Shown: in pieces, positions 4,137 through 5,491 of the stretch | How positions within the stretch are numbered: the stretch's first letter is position 1 | Layout: the number at the start of each line of letters is the position of its first letter | NCBI GenBank assembly: GCA_018302725.1 | Contig: JAGVZJ010000051.1 | Location: 1-5,491, forward strand | DNA from: Candidatus Woesearchaeota archaeon | GTDB lineage: Archaea; Nanobdellota; Nanobdellia; SCGC-AAA011-G17; GW2011-AR20 | Reading direction: 5' to 3' | DNA length: 5,491 nt | Made by a program: the position numbers and the translations under genes | The notes under the pieces: model-generated | Databases searched by the model: none | Seen by the model: the letters and a program-made list of their open reading frames with translations, nothing else | What the model was told of the DNA's origin: nothing

Positions 4137-5491
4137 TTTCAGGTGACAATGGAAAAATTCCATCCCTTTCTTTTTCAAAAAGCTCATCCAAAACAGTGAT
4201 CTGCACATTAATCCTTTCTAAGAGACGCTCCTCAGCCTCGCCATTTTTAATATTAGCAGAGCCATCTGGACTAATATACCCAATTTCAGCATCCCACAAA
4301 GCATTCACCTTAAAGATAGGGTAAGTACTTCCAATTTTATCATTCTTGATGTAGTACGTGTTACTTAGTCCTATCCCATTTAGCCTAATATGTAGAATTG
4401 AATCGCCAAAACCAAGACGAGGACGCTGGTAGTTAAGAGAGAATGTATTCTTATCACCCTCACCAAGACCAAAAGTTTCTCTCAATGATTCAACAGTAGG
4501 GGAGTTTACATCCTCATTCATCTTATCTGCTTCAGTGGAAGAAGTTGCAGAAATGCATTGATTATTACTCCAGGTACAATCAAACACACAAGGGTCCCAT
4601 TTCTCACATTCATCTTCATCTTTATAAACAGAACATTGTGATCTTTGAACAGCTTGAGAACTACACGAGTAACAAGAGTCCGGAAGGGGATTGGTATCAT
4701 AATAACAACTTCCAGTTCCTTTAGCTCTTTGGTGGCATATGTTTACTCTATCCCAAGGAGTAAAGACAGTGTTAAGTGTATTCTCAGAACAAGAATTAGT
4801 GTCTGATAGCTTTGACTCTCTTTCCTTCCTGCATTGCTCCTGAGTTAAACCACTTGTTTCTATAGTGCCCTTATCATAACACTTTTCTTTTTGGTTTATA
4901 CAATAATATACTCCATCAGCTCCACAAAGAGTGAACTTATCCACATTCTCAGCTTCACTAGCCATAACCTCAGCAACTTCTTTTGCTCTTCTTTCAGAAT
5001 CTTCAATTCTTGCATTTTCATTAGCTAAATATAAATAAGCTTGCCCTATTCTTAGCTGAGCTAAAGCTCCAAAATCAATTGATTTTACAGAAACATATCT
5101 AAGTCCTCCTCCATCATCTTCATAGCCAATAATATAATCTTTAACATAGTTCCAATCACTTAGTATAATATCATCATGTATATGGCCTTGTAACAAATTA
5201 TTTTTTCCATTATAAATTCCAGCAAAATCTACATTCCTTAAGTCAGTCACAAGTCCCCCTTTTTCTTCATCATATTTCTGTACAATATTCCTAACATTCT
5301 CATCTATCAACAGTTTATTATTCAATCTAACTGTAGTAGTATCAATCCAACAGCTTCCTAAATTGATTTCTTCTTCATCTTTTCCACAAGTCCCAACAAC
5401 TTCCCACCTTCCTTCTAATCCTCCTTCACCAGGATTACTTACACTACAGACTCTCACAATACCTCCAGTAACATCTCCAAAGCTTGTAGGG
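4129..5491 (-). CDS. Cysteine-rich, probably exported surface protein, partial (N-terminus beyond right edge)
   Basis: The frame is open to the right edge: residues PTSFGDVTGGI precede a GTG at 5457, so that GTG is internal and the true start lies outside. The visible part has 453 residues and 17 cysteines. Three are at 15, 35 and 47 (RVCSV, GTCGK, GSCWI). A helical, alanine-rich stretch, about 141-180, contains GALAQLRIGQAYLYLANENA. A dense cysteine module follows, about 189-312, ending CEKWDPCVFDCTWSNNQC. The last 140 residues are cysteine-free and look beta-rich, ending PLSPENA without a membrane anchor. So many cysteines with this W/Y/N/Q-rich spacing suggest disulfide bonds outside the membrane. 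No catalytic motif is seen and the family is not recognised. The stop overlaps the start of the membrane protein gene by 8 bases, so the two form an operon whose promoter lies outside the window. Confidence 0.8.
   Translation of the reverse strand, partial: PTSFGDVTGGIVRVCSVSNPGEGGLEGRWEVVGTCGKDEEEINLGSCWIDTTTVRLNNKLLIDENVRNIVQKYDEEKGGLVTDLRNVDFAGIYNGKNNLLQGHIHDDIILSDWNYVKDYIIGYEDDGGGLRYVSVKSIDFGALAQLRIGQAYLYLANENARIEDSERRAKEVAEVMASEAENVDKFTLCGADGVYYCINQKEKCYDKGTIETSGLTQEQCRKERESKLSDTNSCSENTLNTVFTPWDRVNICHQRAKGTGSCYYDTNPLPDSCYSCSSQAVQRSQCSVYKDEDECEKWDPCVFDCTWSNNQCISATSSTEADKMNEDVNSPTVESLRETFGLGEGDKNTFSLNYQRPRLGFGDSILHIRLNGIGLSNTYYIKNDKIGSTYPIFKVNALWDAEIGYISPDGSANIKNGEAEERLLERINVQITVLDELFEKERDGIFPLSPENA

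Noticed and set aside
4518..4700. 60-codon open frame on the minus strand
   Set aside because: It lies in another frame within the cysteine-rich gene, whose reading frame is open over more than 450 codons.
5455..5457. GTG at 5457 as the start of the cysteine-rich protein
   Set aside because: The frame continues without a stop to the window edge and the residues before it look like normal protein, so the start lies outside.
1..5491. CRISPR array, transposase, integrase, toxin-antitoxin or defence genes
   Set aside because: No regularly spaced repeats and no such protein motifs were found on either strand.

Overview
The window comes from an AT-rich archaeal genome, most likely a DPANN lineage (Woesearchaeota/Pacearchaeota-like). 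The archaeal assignment is firm. It rests on a transcription factor B, ribosomal proteins S8e and L37e, an Sm-like (LSm) protein, and BRE/TATA promoters that sit 25-28 bases before start codons. The DPANN assignment is inference, from the very small genes, the low GC and the style of the cysteine-rich surface protein and membrane proteins.

Layout, left to right. (1) 1-383, minus: start of a membrane protein that runs off the left edge. (2) 420-1340, minus: TFB. (3) 1341-1514: TFB upstream region with a strong TATA box, two GTTA/TAAC palindromes and an apparently orphan plus-strand TATA box. (4) 1515-1898, minus: ribosomal protein S8e. (5) 1985-2450, plus: an LSm-L37e operon, divergent from S8e. 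(6) 2489-2599, plus: a class II tRNA-like gene whose 5' half is canonical but whose anticodon and T arms are enlarged. (7) 2667-2993 (minus) and 3100-3369 (plus): a divergent pair of small winged-helix-like proteins, bracketed by two near-identical 18-base direct repeats (2613-2630 and 3440-3457). (8) 3459-5491, minus: a two-gene overlapping operon made of a cysteine-rich, probably exported protein (N-terminus outside the window) followed by a six-helix membrane protein.

The left half is information-processing core: TFB recruits RNA polymerase at the same BRE/TATA promoters visible here, S8e and L37e belong to the ribosome, and LSm is an RNA-binding ring. The right half is accessory or cell-envelope material. 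Five genes have TATA boxes placed for leaderless mRNAs, and clear Shine-Dalgarno sequences are scarce.

The most interesting spot is 2489-3457. It holds the aberrant tRNA-like gene, an 18-base repeat next to it and again 0.83 kb away, and two small DNA-binding-like proteins in between. It could be a tiny tRNA-associated insertion, or a repeated 3' element or small RNA. No integrase, transposase, CRISPR array or defence system is visible, and I do not claim a complete new system.
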